This document shows positions 51,352-60,864 of a stretch of DNA of 64,000 bases, in pieces (position 1 is the stretch's first letter; every line of letters starts with the position of its first letter). Position numbers and translations under genes: made by a program. Location: positions 558,001-622,000 of the forward strand of contig JADJJI010000001.1 in the NCBI GenBank assembly GCA_016706565.1, written 5' to 3'. The stretch is from Piscinibacter sp. (GTDB lineage: Bacteria > Pseudomonadota > Gammaproteobacteria > Burkholderiales > Burkholderiaceae_C). Below the pieces are notes generated by a model, which worked only from the letters and a program-made list of their open reading frames with translations, did not search any database and was not told where the DNA came from.

Positions 51352-51899
51352 TGAAGGTCACCCCTACCGTGATTCCGGATGTGCTGATTCTCGAGCCGAA
51401 GGTGTTCGGCGACGAGCGCGGCTTCTTCATGGAGAGCTTCAACCAGCGCGCCTTCGACGAAGCTGTCGGCCGGCACGTCGAGTTCGTTCAGGATAACCAC
51501 TCGCGGTCGGCGAAGGGCGTGCTGCGTGGCCTGCACTACCAATTGCCACCGTATGCGCAGGGCAAGTTGGTGCGGGTGACGCAGGGTCGGGTCTTCGACG
51601 TCGCGGTCGACGTGCGGCGCTCCAGCCCGACGTTCGGCCGGTGGGTGGGCGTCGAGCTCAGCGGCGAGAACCACCGCCAGCTCTGGCTGCCAGCCGGCAT
51701 GGCACATGGATTCCTGGTGCTCAGCGAATCTGCCGACTTTCTGTACAAGACAACGGACTACTACGCCGTCACTGCCGAAGCCTGTATCCGCTACGACGAT
51801 CCGACGCTCGCGATCGCCTGGCCGGATGCCGGGCAGATCAGCGTTTCTGCCAAGGACGCTGGCGGCCTGCCCTGGGCGCAAGCTGCGACCTATGCCTGA
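51351..51899 (+). CDS. rfbC: dTDP-4-dehydrorhamnose 3,5-epimerase
   Basis: The 182-residue cupin-fold epimerase has GDERGFFMESFN, VQDNHSRSAKGVLRGLHYQ with catalytic His, and WLPAGMAHGFLVLSE. It completes the rfbBDAC set for dTDP-L-rhamnose. The ATG at 51351 is coupled to rfbA. Confidence 0.96.
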   Translation: MKVTPTVIPDVLILEPKVFGDERGFFMESFNQRAFDEAVGRHVEFVQDNHSRSAKGVLRGLHYQLPPYAQGKLVRVTQGRVFDVAVDVRRSSPTFGRWVGVELSGENHRQLWLPAGMAHGFLVLSESADFLYKTTDYYAVTAEACIRYDDPTLAIAWPDAGQISVSAKDAGGLPWAQAATYA

Positions 51900-51926
51900 A
51901 CTGAATCGATCAGAGAGGACCCCAAG

Positions 51927-52637
51927 ATGAACTCGAACGTGTTGAAGATCTTCATCGGCTACGACCCCGTGGAAAGCGTGGCCTGGCACACCATGGCCCA
52001 CTCGATCCTGGCGCGCAGTTCGGCGCCGGTCGCGCTGATCCCGGTCAATATTGCCAATCTCAAGGGCATCTACACCCGAGAGCGCGATGCGAAGCAGTCG
52101 AATGAGTTCTCGTTCACGCGCTTCCTAGTGCCCTACCTGGCCGGTTACGAGGGCTACGCTGCCTTCTTCGATTGCGACATGATGCTGAGAACGGACGTTG
52201 CCGAACTCTTCAAGCTGGCGGCAGCCGACCCGAGCAAGGCCGTTCATGTGGTCCAGCACGACTACGAGCCCAAGGACGACATCAAGTACCTCAATACCGT
52301 CCAGTACCGCTACCCGCGCAAGAACTGGTCCTCTGTCGTCTTGTGGAATTGCGCGCACCCCGCCAATCGCCGGGTCACACCGGAGTTCGTCAATACCGCC
52401 TCAGCGATGGAGCTTCACCGCTTCCAGTGGCTCCAGGACGAGCAGCTCGGCGCCCTCAACGTGCGTTGGAACTGGCTCGTGGGCGAGTACGCCGAGCCTC
52501 CGGAGGACGTTCACAACGTGCACTGGACCGTGGGCGGCCCGTACTTCCATGAGTACAAGAATGCCGACTTCTCTCAGGAGTGGTTTGCCGAATTCGGGCG
52601 GATGTCCTTCTGCCTGCAACGCCCCGAGAACAGCTGA
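51927..52637 (+). CDS. Glycosyltransferase-like protein (GT8-type fold)
   Basis: The 236-residue protein begins with a Rossmann-like strand (KIFIGYDPVESVAWHTMAHSIL) and has a DxD-type metal site in AFFDCDMMLRTDV. IYTRERDAKQSNEFSFTRFLVPYL and WTVGGPYFHEYKNADFSQEW resemble a family of unnamed bacterial glycosyltransferases related to GT8. The sugar donor is unknown. It sits between rfbC and the isomerase and overlaps the isomerase start (TGATG). Confidence 0.78.
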   Translation: MNSNVLKIFIGYDPVESVAWHTMAHSILARSSAPVALIPVNIANLKGIYTRERDAKQSNEFSFTRFLVPYLAGYEGYAAFFDCDMMLRTDVAELFKLAAADPSKAVHVVQHDYEPKDDIKYLNTVQYRYPRKNWSSVVLWNCAHPANRRVTPEFVNTASAMELHRFQWLQDEQLGALNVRWNWLVGEYAEPPEDVHNVHWTVGGPYFHEYKNADFSQEWFAEFGRMSFCLQRPENS

Positions 52638-53623
52638 TGGGCAACTTGAAGAAGCAAGACCTGGTCGAGCTCGCGGCCAGTGTGCTCGAGATCGAGGCCG
52701 CAGCCATCCTGGCAGCGCGCCAGCGGCTGGGCAAGCCCTTCCTGGACGCGATCGACATCCTGCTCTCGCAGGCCAGCGGCGGCCGCGTCGTGCTCATGGG
52801 CATGGGCAAGTCGGGGCACATCGGCCGCAAGATCGCGGCCACCCTGGCCAGCACCGGTACACCGGCACTGTTCGTGCACCCGGCCGAAGCTGGTCACGGC
52901 GACTTGGGCATGGTGACACCACACGACGTCGTCATTGCCATCTCGCAGTCCGGCAAGAGCGACGAGTTGCTGCGTGTCGTGCCCTACATGAAGCGAAACC
53001 GGATTCGCATCATTGCCATGACGGCGAAGGCGGATTCGGCACTGGCGCAGCATGCCGACGTGGTGATCGACACCTCGGTCGACCGCGAGGCATGCCCGCT
53101 CGGCCTGGCGCCGACAGCAAGCACCACGCTGGCACTGGCGCTCGGCGATGCACTGGCGATGTGCCTGATCGAGGCGCGAGGCTTCACGGCGGACATGTTC
53201 GCTGCAACCCACCCGCACGGCACGCTGGGACGCAAGCTGCTAGTGTCGATCGCCGACGTTATGGTGACCGGCGCCTATGTGCCGACCGCCCGCGAGGACG
53301 CCACCATCCGCGAGGCACTGGTCGGCATGTCGCGGGCGGGGCTCGGGTTCATCAACGTGCTTGACGCCTCGGGCGCGCTGGTCGGCGTGTTCACCGACGG
53401 CGACCTGCGCCGCGCGCTAGACCGGGACATCGACATTAAGACCGAACGCATCGGCTCGGTAGCTGCGCGCAAGTTCGTGACCGTGCGCGCTCCGCAACTG
53501 GCCGTCGAAGCGGTGGAACTGATGGACCAGCACAAGATCTCCGCCATGCCTGTAGTCGACGACACCAATGTGCTGGTCGGCGCAGTGAACATGCGGCTGC
53601 TGTTGCAGGCCGGGGTTGTCTGA
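52637..53623 (+). CDS. kdsD: Arabinose-5-phosphate isomerase (KdsD/KpsF/GutQ family)
   Basis: The 328-residue protein has an N-terminal SIS sugar-isomerase domain (VLMGMGKSGHIGRKIAATLASTGTPALFVHPAEAGHGDLG, with AISQSGKSDEL) and two C-terminal CBS domains from about residue 205. It converts ribulose-5-phosphate to arabinose-5-phosphate for Kdo. A copy within a polysaccharide locus is typical of KpsF. ATG 52637 overlaps the previous stop. Confidence 0.93.
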   Translation: MGNLKKQDLVELAASVLEIEAAAILAARQRLGKPFLDAIDILLSQASGGRVVLMGMGKSGHIGRKIAATLASTGTPALFVHPAEAGHGDLGMVTPHDVVIAISQSGKSDELLRVVPYMKRNRIRIIAMTAKADSALAQHADVVIDTSVDREACPLGLAPTASTTLALALGDALAMCLIEARGFTADMFAATHPHGTLGRKLLVSIADVMVTGAYVPTAREDATIREALVGMSRAGLGFINVLDASGALVGVFTDGDLRRALDRDIDIKTERIGSVAARKFVTVRAPQLAVEAVELMDQHKISAMPVVDDTNVLVGAVNMRLLLQAGVV

Positions 53624-53670
53624 CAGCCCATGCCAGACACGCCCCCCCTTTCCTACCCGTTGTGTATGTA

Positions 53671-54582
53671 ATGAGAGTTGTCGTCACGGGTCATACCGGC
53701 TTTGTCGGCAAGAACTTGCTGGCCCATATTGCCATGCAGGGCGCGGCCGATGTCGCCTGCGTCACTCTTCCTGATTCATTCGACCTGTGTTCGGAAACGG
53801 CAATCGATGAAGCGTTGGAAGGTCTCGAATTCGATCATGTGCTGCACCTGGCTGCACAGTCCCATGTTCCGACGAGTGTGGCTGACCCCGTTGGCACGTT
53901 TGATACGAACGTCATGGGCACGGTACGTCTCCTTCGCGCGCTCCAGAAGCGTGCCTTCGCCGGTCGATTCCTCTATGTGAGTTCTGGAGACGTCTATGGC
54001 ATCGTGGATTCCGCCTCACTGCCAGTCACCGAGCGCACTCAGCCGCGACCAGCGAATCCTTACGCGGCGAGCAAGCTTGCTGCAGAAGTGGTCGCACTCA
54101 CATGGGGTCAGATGAAGGCCTTTGACGTGATAGTCGCTCGACCATTCAACCATCTCGGGCCGGGACAGCGCACAGACTTCGCCGTCGCGCGCTTTGCCGA
54201 CGCAGTGGCTCGTATCAAGCTCGGTCTCACTCCCCCGCACCTCGGCACCGGTCGACTTGACGTGACTCGTGACTTCCTCGATGTCCGTGACGTGGCAGAT
54301 GCCTACGTCGCACTCCTGCACTCTGGCCGGGCCGGAGAGATCTACAACGTGTGCAGCGGCGTCGAGCGTGGGCTCGATGCTGTACTGGACGAGCTAATCG
54401 AGCAATCCGGTGTGGCCGTTGAACACAGTATTGATTCAGCCCTTGTCAGGCCAGTCGACCTGCCGCGCATGGTAGGCAGCGCCTCTAGACTCAAGGCCGA
54501 TACGGGCTGGGAATCAAAGATTTCGTTTGCCGACACGCTGCGGGAAGTGCTGACACATCAACTCAGGACCCATAGATCATGA
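53671..54582 (+). CDS. rmd: GDP-6-deoxy-D-mannose reductase-like SDR
   Basis: The 303-residue SDR enzyme has [34 protein letters not shown] and YAASKLAAE (Tyr-Lys), with [14 protein letters not shown] resembling Rmd. Adjacent gmd supplies GDP-4-keto-6-deoxymannose, so this most likely makes GDP-D-rhamnose. Related ketoreductases giving other 6-deoxyhexoses cannot be excluded. Its stop overlaps the gmd start by four bases. Confidence 0.85.
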   Translation: MRVVVTGHTGFVGKNLLAHIAMQGAADVACVTLPDSFDLCSETAIDEALEGLEFDHVLHLAAQSHVPTSVADPVGTFDTNVMGTVRLLRALQKRAFAGRFLYVSSGDVYGIVDSASLPVTERTQPRPANPYAASKLAAEVVALTWGQMKAFDVIVARPFNHLGPGQRTDFAVARFADAVARIKLGLTPPHLGTGRLDVTRDFLDVRDVADAYVALLHSGRAGEIYNVCSGVERGLDAVLDELIEQSGVAVEHSIDSALVRPVDLPRMVGSASRLKADTGWESKISFADTLREVLTHQLRTHRS

Positions 54583-55706
54583 AGAAGGCGCTGATTACCG
54601 GCATCACCGGTCAGGATGGAAGCTATCTCGCCGAACTGCTGCTCGAAAAGGGCTACGAGGTTCACGGTCTCAAACGACGCTCCAGCCAGTTCAATACGGC
54701 CCGGATCGATCACCTCTATGCTGACCCACATACGGTGGGCAATCGACTGTTCCTGCACTACGGCGATCTCACCGATAGCAGCAACCTGACCCGAATCATC
54801 CAACAGGTTCAACCCGATGAGGTCTACAACCTTGGCGCGCAAAGCCATGTGGCGGTCAGCTTCGAGAGCCCCGAATACACCGCAGACGTCGACGCTACGG
54901 GAACTCTGCGACTCCTCGAAGCAATTCGCCTGCTCGGCATGCAGGAGAAGACCCGCTTCTACCAAGCGAGCACAAGCGAACTCTATGGGCTCGTTCAGGA
55001 GACTCCGCAGCGCGAAACCACGCCGTTCTATCCGCGAAGCCCGTACGGTGTAGCGAAGTTGTATGCGTACTGGATCACGGTCAACTACCGTGAGAGCTAC
55101 GGCATGTACGCATGCAACGGCATTCTCTTCAATCACGAGAGTCCGCGCCGTGGCGAGACGTTTGTCACCCGAAAGATCACTCGTGGCTTGGCCAATATTT
55201 CGCTCGGCCTCGAGCGCTGCTTGTACATGGGGAACCTAGACGCACTCAGGGACTGGGGACACGCCAAGGACTACGTCAGGATGCAGTGGATGATGCTTCA
55301 GCAAGCACAGGCCCGAGATTACGTCATCGCCACTGGCGTCCAGTACAGCGTGCGCCAGTTCATTGAGCGTACGGCCTCGGAGTTGGGAATGAACTTTGAA
55401 TGGCACGGAGCCGATGTCGAGGAGGTTGGCTATTGGACCAACCCCACCGACGCGGCACTGGCCGCGGCTAAGCAGAAGGCAGGCCCGCTGCCGATTGTTC
55501 GCATTGATCCGAAATACTTCCGACCTGCGGAGGTCCAGACGCTCCTGGGAGATCCGAGTAAAGCGCGCGAAGAATTGAGTTGGATTCCGGAGATCAGCTT
55601 CGATTCGATGGTTGTTGAGATGGTGGCTCACGACCTGGGGCTAGCCCGCCGTCAGGCGCTACTGAGCAAACATGGCTACCAAGCACCAGCGCCTCAGGAG
55701 CGCTGA
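54579..55706 (+). CDS. gmd: GDP-mannose 4,6-dehydratase
   Basis: The 375-residue SDR protein has [60 protein letters not shown] and [18 protein letters not shown], all diagnostic of Gmd. It converts GDP-mannose to GDP-4-keto-6-deoxymannose. Base composition is less GC-rich than in neighbouring housekeeping genes. Confidence 0.96.
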   Translation: MKKALITGITGQDGSYLAELLLEKGYEVHGLKRRSSQFNTARIDHLYADPHTVGNRLFLHYGDLTDSSNLTRIIQQVQPDEVYNLGAQSHVAVSFESPEYTADVDATGTLRLLEAIRLLGMQEKTRFYQASTSELYGLVQETPQRETTPFYPRSPYGVAKLYAYWITVNYRESYGMYACNGILFNHESPRRGETFVTRKITRGLANISLGLERCLYMGNLDALRDWGHAKDYVRMQWMMLQQAQARDYVIATGVQYSVRQFIERTASELGMNFEWHGADVEEVGYWTNPTDAALAAAKQKAGPLPIVRIDPKYFRPAEVQTLLGDPSKAREELSWIPEISFDSMVVEMVAHDLGLARRQALLSKHGYQAPAPQER

Positions 55707-55768
55707 GACATGCCTGCCGGGCAGATCGGCCGCGCCGATGCCTCAACCTCCTACCCAAGGGCTGGTCG

Positions 55769-56860
55769 GTGCGAGTCCACCTAGTCCTCGCGGAGGTGGT
55801 CGCAGCACTGGCTTTGCTCGCAGCGGTTGTGTTGGTGTCGCCGAGCCAACTCAGCAAGGCCTATGCCCTCATTACGATCGTGACGAGCGTGCTGCCTGGG
55901 CTAATGCTGACCGGCGACGTGAAGATGCTGAATGCGGGCGTGGCAGAACGCGCCTCGCGCCTTCGGTTCAAGTCTGTCGCCGCTGTGGCGGTCAATATCC
56001 CTGTGGCCACGGCAGGCCTGATGCTGCAGGAGCACGGACACCCTTTGTGGCTGCTCATCGCATTTGTTGTCCTCGGCACATTGGGAGGGACGGCGCAGGC
56101 CTTCTCCTCGGTCTGGTACTACACACAGACAGACAGGTTGAAAATGCTGGGATCCAAGGTCGCGTCGGCAGGAGTCAAGTTTGGCTTCGCCGCACTCGCC
56201 ATCGCGCTGTCCGAGTTCACGTTCGCGCTGGTTGGTTTGACCGTTGGCGCGATGCTCGAGTTCGCGCTCAACTTCACGACGCTCCCATGGCAATCAGGCG
56301 ACAGCAGAGGTACGCCACGTGCAGCCATATCCCCGCTGGGCGTGGCCTACGGTCTGTCGAGAGTCGTCTCAGCAGCGGTCCGCGTAGGGCTCGAACAACT
56401 GTTCGGCTCCTTGATCGCAAGCTTCCTTGTCATCGAGCAACTGGTCGGCGGCCTCAACTCCATCTTCGAGAAGTACTTCGTTCGCTCGAATCGTTGGCAG
56501 GGCATGACAAGGGCGTTGAAGCTCGCGTATCTATTCTCAATGGCCTGTCTCGCGCCAATAATCGCGCGCGCAGACTTTTCGCCCGCGGACCGAAGTTCAC
56601 TTGCCCTGTTGTTGCTGATTGCTTGTGCCGGTTTGTTGCCGCTGTCGGAGATGTACGTTGCCCTTCAGCGCCGAGGACAATCGTTCGTGGCAATTGGATC
56701 AGCGGGCATCTGCCTTATCGCGGCAGCGTGCCTGGGCATTGCATGGCACTTTGGGGCCCTGCGGTGGGCATCACTGATCACGTACATCTTGCTGCCGGGA
56801 TGCACCTTTATCTTCTATTGGCTGTCAGGCTCCAATGCTCGTCACAACACTAAACACTAA
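55769..56860 (+). CDS. Polytopic membrane protein, probable Wzx-like flippase
   Basis: The 363-residue protein has about ten hydrophobic segments and a fold pattern like Wzx/MATE exporters, but sequence identity to named families cannot be judged. The GTG at 55769 follows 62 bases after gmd; no better start is available. In context it would flip the lipid-linked repeat unit. It overlaps the next gene by 26 bases. It is somewhat short for Wzx (usually over 400 residues). Confidence 0.6.
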   Translation: MRVHLVLAEVVAALALLAAVVLVSPSQLSKAYALITIVTSVLPGLMLTGDVKMLNAGVAERASRLRFKSVAAVAVNIPVATAGLMLQEHGHPLWLLIAFVVLGTLGGTAQAFSSVWYYTQTDRLKMLGSKVASAGVKFGFAALAIALSEFTFALVGLTVGAMLEFALNFTTLPWQSGDSRGTPRAAISPLGVAYGLSRVVSAAVRVGLEQLFGSLIASFLVIEQLVGGLNSIFEKYFVRSNRWQGMTRALKLAYLFSMACLAPIIARADFSPADRSSLALLLLIACAGLLPLSEMYVALQRRGQSFVAIGSAGICLIAAACLGIAWHFGALRWASLITYILLPGCTFIFYWLSGSNARHNTKH

Positions 56861-57569
56861 GCTCTTGGAAGAGTACGGCCGGACCACGGTCGCGACTTGG
56901 TCGGCCTTTACAGGGCGCAAGATTGTTGTCGTCGTCAACCCAGAAGAAGTCGACTACTTCAAAACGGAACTGGGCTCGAGATACTCTGTCTTGCCCTTTG
57001 GCGCTGGCAGCCTGCAGCACATGGCAGCCATTCGCTCTCGCGAAGATGCACTGAACTACCGCCGTGGCGACTATCGCTGGCAAGCCGCTCGGTTCTCTTG
57101 GAAAGTCTTCGCAATGGAAGAGGCCTTCATATCATTTCCGCAGGAGCAAGTCGTTACGTGGTTGGATGCCGACTCGCTGCTTAAGGATGGTTTTGATAGC
57201 TGGCTCAGCCAGGTCTTCTCAGCAGAGCACGCGGTTTCGTTTCTCGGGCGTGCTCACAAGCAACTCCATGCCGAGACCGGACTCATCGACTTCAGAGGCG
57301 CCGAAGGTCTCAGACTCTTCAACCGAGTTCTCGACATCTACAAATCGCTAGAGATCTTTGACTTCAACGAATGGACGGACTCGTACGTCTATACGTCAGT
57401 CTTCCAGTTCAATAAGCACTGTTTCGACATCTGCAAGCACCGCGGCGTTCGTTCGTCGAACCCGATCTACGAGATTGACCGTGGTCGCCACTTGATTCAC
57501 CTCAAGGGCATGCGCAAGAACTCGTCCTCCATGTTGCTCGACGACCTCAGGGTATTGCTGCGCCGATGA
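56835..57569 (+). CDS. Unknown protein, possible glycosyltransferase
   Basis: The 244-residue protein begins with a strand (MLVTTLNTKLLEEYG) and has VVTWLDADSLLKDGF, a DxD-like acidic motif, in a GT-A-like arrangement. Short TGLIDFRG and EWTDSYVYTSVFQF segments fit nucleotide-sugar enzymes. I do not recognise a named family. It overlaps the flippase gene by 26 bases and the methyltransferase start by four. Confidence 0.55.
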   Translation: MLVTTLNTKLLEEYGRTTVATWSAFTGRKIVVVVNPEEVDYFKTELGSRYSVLPFGAGSLQHMAAIRSREDALNYRRGDYRWQAARFSWKVFAMEEAFISFPQEQVVTWLDADSLLKDGFDSWLSQVFSAEHAVSFLGRAHKQLHAETGLIDFRGAEGLRLFNRVLDIYKSLEIFDFNEWTDSYVYTSVFQFNKHCFDICKHRGVRSSNPIYEIDRGRHLIHLKGMRKNSSSMLLDDLRVLLRR

Positions 57570-58243
57570 CCAAGATCCACGTCTGCTGCGGCGGCGTCTA
57601 TCTCAAGGGCTACGTCAACATCGACAAGTACCCCTTCGAGGCAGGCGACGACTCGCGATCCGGCTGCGTAGCTGACTTGCTCGGCGACGTCTTCGACTTG
57701 CCCTACGCGAAGGGCTCTCTGTCGGAGATCGTGCTCGTACACGGTCTGGAGCACTTCACTCGCTATGACAGTGTTAGGTTGCTCGAAAAGTTCGTCGAAT
57801 TGCTCACCCCGGATGGAGTGCTCTATCTAGAGATGCCATCGCGCAACCCGGTGTTCTTCCTCACGCTGGTTGAACGGGTATTCGCGATCTTTGCGCCGCG
57901 CAGACCATCGAATCGATTCGGGCGCGGCCCGGCCTCCTCGATGTTCTGGGGCAACCAGTGGGCTGGATTCGACTACGAGACGCATCGCTACCTGTGGAGT
58001 GCAGTGGAGGTGGTCCGGGCAAGCAGAGACGTTGGTCTTGTGCATCATGCGGTATTCCGGCTTCCTGCCAGTCATATTCCTTTCCGTGACATGGGCGTGG
58101 CCGTTTCGCGAGCGCCTTCGGCAAGAGCCTACTGCCCGCCCGTCATTCGCCGCAGGGCGCGCTCGGGTTTGCAGGGCAACCTGCTGGGCTTTGCACGTGG
58201 CACTGCCCATGTGATTCTCAGTTTGTTCAGAGCGCCCAGATGA
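57566..58243 (+). CDS. Class I SAM-dependent methyltransferase
   Basis: The 225-residue protein has VCCGGVYLKGYVNIDKYP (SAM-binding loop with acidic residue), a later VLVHGLEHF motif and LLTPDGVLYLEMPSRN, the layout of polysaccharide-locus methyltransferases. The basic C-terminal part is unusual (RRRARSGLQG). It probably methylates a sugar of the repeat unit or its terminus. ATG overlaps the previous stop. Confidence 0.78.
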   Translation: MTKIHVCCGGVYLKGYVNIDKYPFEAGDDSRSGCVADLLGDVFDLPYAKGSLSEIVLVHGLEHFTRYDSVRLLEKFVELLTPDGVLYLEMPSRNPVFFLTLVERVFAIFAPRRPSNRFGRGPASSMFWGNQWAGFDYETHRYLWSAVEVVRASRDVGLVHHAVFRLPASHIPFRDMGVAVSRAPSARAYCPPVIRRRARSGLQGNLLGFARGTAHVILSLFRAPR

Positions 58244-59346
58244 GGTTATCGCTACGGCACGCGGTGTACGCCTGCCGGCGAGCGGGGCAGCATTTCGGTC
58301 TCGCGTTCATGTTCCTGGGCATCTTCCTTGAGAAGCCAGCCATGTTCGCTCTTTCAATCCTTGCGCTCTTTGTGACAACTCCGCTGCGCGAGGTCATTCG
58401 ACGCGGCGCGAAGCTGCGATTCGAATTGTTCGTAGTCTCTTGCCTTATCGCCATGCAGGCAGCCGCCGCGAGCCAGTTCAACGCACTGATCGTGATGATC
58501 TATCTGATGGGATTGCTGAATGGGCTGCTGTTGCCCGATCCGCGCACCTTCCACCCGAAGTCTTGGTTTCTCTTGGTCGCGCTGTGCGTGGTGCTTGCAA
58601 TCTTCTTCACCTCCAGCCTACCCAGCGCGCTTGGATTGACCGCCTCGGAATCTGCGTTCGGCACCAACCCCGAGGACTACCAGATCGACCCGCGTTCGCT
58701 TACCTACGGCGTTTTCATCGTAGCTCTCTACCTGTCTCCGCATTTCACGGGCCTGTCGTCAGGCTTGCAGACTGCTCTGCTGCTCTTGGCCGCAGCCTTA
58801 GGCACGAACAAGTTTGGGATGCTGTATGCCGGGCTCTATAGGCTCACCCCGAAGCTGGTGCTGCCGTTGGTCGTGCTGATCTTCGTCGCGCTGGCAGCCG
58901 TGGGCTTGGCTCAAGTCGAGTTCACCGCGGCGCGATCGGCACTGTGGCGCGACTTCTTCTTGGCGTTTCCCAGTTGCGTGTCGCAGTTCGGAGCGTGCAC
59001 GGAGGTCATCATCGTGAACAACGAAGAAGGCGTACGCAGCTTTCACAGCATCCTTCTCGACTTCACGTGGTACGGCGGCTACGTGGGGCTCCTGGGTGGG
59101 CTCTTCTTCGTCTTTCGCGTAGCAGGCGCCCGCTCGAATTTCGGGCGCTCGGCGGGCGTCCTCTTCGCGGTGGCACTGTTGTTCGGGTTTCCGCCATTCT
59201 TCAATGAACGCCATGTCCTCATCGTCTACGCCTTTCTCGTCCTCTTCCAGAAAGGCAATCCTCGTCGTGTCGCTCATCGGCCACTACGAACGAATCGCCC
59301 AGTACCTGTTCAGGAACGAGGCGCTGCGGAGCTACCCGGCCGTTGA
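58240..59346 (+). CDS. Polytopic membrane protein, probable O-antigen polymerase-like (Wzy)
   Basis: The 368-residue protein has about nine to ten hydrophobic helices with a longer external loop around residues 120-160 and a second near 230-275. This is consistent with Wzy, although no sequence signature can be read. The last ~25 residues (RVAHRPLRTNRPVPVQERG) are hydrophilic and overlap the next gene by 143 bases. Wzy function is inferred from topology and context. Confidence 0.55.
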   Translation: MRLSLRHAVYACRRAGQHFGLAFMFLGIFLEKPAMFALSILALFVTTPLREVIRRGAKLRFELFVVSCLIAMQAAAASQFNALIVMIYLMGLLNGLLLPDPRTFHPKSWFLLVALCVVLAIFFTSSLPSALGLTASESAFGTNPEDYQIDPRSLTYGVFIVALYLSPHFTGLSSGLQTALLLLAAALGTNKFGMLYAGLYRLTPKLVLPLVVLIFVALAAVGLAQVEFTAARSALWRDFFLAFPSCVSQFGACTEVIIVNNEEGVRSFHSILLDFTWYGGYVGLLGGLFFVFRVAGARSNFGRSAGVLFAVALLFGFPPFFNERHVLIVYAFLVLFQKGNPRRVAHRPLRTNRPVPVQERGAAELPGR

Positions 59347-60121
59347 CAGCATGCACGCGTTGCGTATCAGGGCGAGGAGCCTGCCGTCGATGCTGAGGGC
59401 TTGCGCCGTCATGGCGCACCACCTGCTGTTCCGTCCGGGGCCTCTGATCGGCATCCCTCGTTCCAACTCGCGCGCGATCCAGCTCCTGACGCGGCTCTTT
59501 CCGCGGGCTCGGTACTTCTCGTACAGCGACGGTCTGGGCGACTCGATCCACCGCTTCTACCTTCAAGACAGCATCAACTATGTCGGACACGTCGGGTTTC
59601 CGAGTCTGGCCAGGCAGCCATTGATCCACGAGATCCCGCTGTCCGAGTGCATCGAACCCTGGGGCGACCGTATCGAATTCGACCCGACGGCGCCGGTGCT
59701 CGTGATCGTGAAGACACCCAAGGAGACGAACTTCGACGCGGCACACGTGGCGCGGCTCTATGAGCGCACGATCCGGGTCGTTGCACGGCATCGCCCGGTC
59801 CTGATCTCCGGTGGCGTGCCCGGCCTGGCATTGCCGGAATCGATCGACGCACGGACCATCGGCTCACTGATGACCCTGCCCGGCCCGCTGCGCATCTCCG
59901 GCGCCATTGGACTGCCGAGCACGGCCTTCCTGACGCTGGTCACCAGGCTGCCGCCGCAGCGATTGCGTGTCATGAGGCTGTGCTGCCGGTTCACTTACCC
60001 CGACGCAGACCGACGCATCGTCTCGATGAAGCACACGCTCGAGCACTGCATGAATCTGCTCGTTGCGCGCGGCGAACAAGAACCAACCCGAACCGATCCC
60101 AAGGCAAAGAGCACCCCGTGA
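59204..60121 (+). CDS. Unknown protein, possible glycosyltransferase
   Basis: The 305-residue protein starts with a hydrophobic strand (AILVVSLIGHYERIAQYLF), then YFSYSDGLGDSIHRFY and VLVIVKTPKETNF. These recall GT-B/polysialyltransferase-type enzymes but I cannot assign a family. ATG 59204 and ATG 59213 lie inside the previous gene; GTG 59267, with AAAGG upstream, is an alternative that trims the overlap. Its stop overlaps the next start GTG. Confidence 0.5.
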   Translation: MNAMSSSSTPFSSSSRKAILVVSLIGHYERIAQYLFRNEALRSYPAVDSMHALRIRARSLPSMLRACAVMAHHLLFRPGPLIGIPRSNSRAIQLLTRLFPRARYFSYSDGLGDSIHRFYLQDSINYVGHVGFPSLARQPLIHEIPLSECIEPWGDRIEFDPTAPVLVIVKTPKETNFDAAHVARLYERTIRVVARHRPVLISGGVPGLALPESIDARTIGSLMTLPGPLRISGAIGLPSTAFLTLVTRLPPQRLRVMRLCCRFTYPDADRRIVSMKHTLEHCMNLLVARGEQEPTRTDPKAKSTP

Positions 60122-60864
60122 ACAAGTACACCAAGTACCTCGGCGAAATCGTGGCTTCGATGCGCGACGGAAGTTTCGCGCTGCCGCAGCGCCATTGCGC
60201 TTCGTGCGCGCGCAGAACGCGGTTCCTGATCTCGGGGCTGGAGTCGCGCTCGATCCGCTGTCTGAGCTGCAAGTCGACGGCAATCTCGCTGGCCACCGTG
60301 GCCCAGATCCAGCAACTGCCGCTCGACCCGGCAGCCAGCGCCGTGTACGAGCTTTCCTACCACGGCGCAGTGTTCCGGTACCTGAAGAGCAACTTCGCGA
60401 ACTTCCAGTTCTCGGAGTACTTCGGCCCACCGGCTGGCGGCGTCTACGTCGACGGCGTTCGCAACGAGGACGTCCAGAAGCTGTCGTTCGCACCGGCGAG
60501 CTTCGAGCTCGTGTCGTCGACCGAGGTGTTCGAGCATGTGCCCGACTACATGGCCGGCTTCGCCGAGGTGTGCCGGGTCCTGCAGCCGGGCGGCTGGTTC
60601 GTGTTCACGGTGCCCTTCTTCGACGATGCCCGAACCGAGGCCATTTGCCGCCTTTCGGCTCAAGGTGGGCTGGAGTGGCTGCGCGAGGAGGAGTACCACG
60701 ACAGCCAGGTCACCGGGGTCGGCACGGTGCCGGTGTTCTGGCACCACTCGAAGCAGCAGATTCTGAGCGACCTGCGACAGGTCGGATTCAAGCAGGCGGA
60801 ACTGTTGCAGACCAACGCGTTCAGCGATCGTGTCGCACAGCAGGTCGTCGTTGCGCGCCGATGA
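60118..60864 (+). CDS. SAM-dependent methyltransferase with N-terminal Cys4 motif
   Basis: The 248-residue protein starts GTG NKYTKYLG, has two CxxC pairs (CASCARR and CLSCKS, about 22 residues apart, probably binding zinc) and a methyltransferase core with STEVFEHVPDY and LQPGGWFVFTVPFFD. It is a candidate sugar methyltransferase in the locus. GTG at 60118 overlaps the previous stop; a longer in-frame reading was rejected as Arg-rich. Confidence 0.75.
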   Translation: MNKYTKYLGEIVASMRDGSFALPQRHCASCARRTRFLISGLESRSIRCLSCKSTAISLATVAQIQQLPLDPAASAVYELSYHGAVFRYLKSNFANFQFSEYFGPPAGGVYVDGVRNEDVQKLSFAPASFELVSSTEVFEHVPDYMAGFAEVCRVLQPGGWFVFTVPFFDDARTEAICRLSAQGGLEWLREEEYHDSQVTGVGTVPVFWHHSKQQILSDLRQVGFKQAELLQTNAFSDRVAQQVVVARR

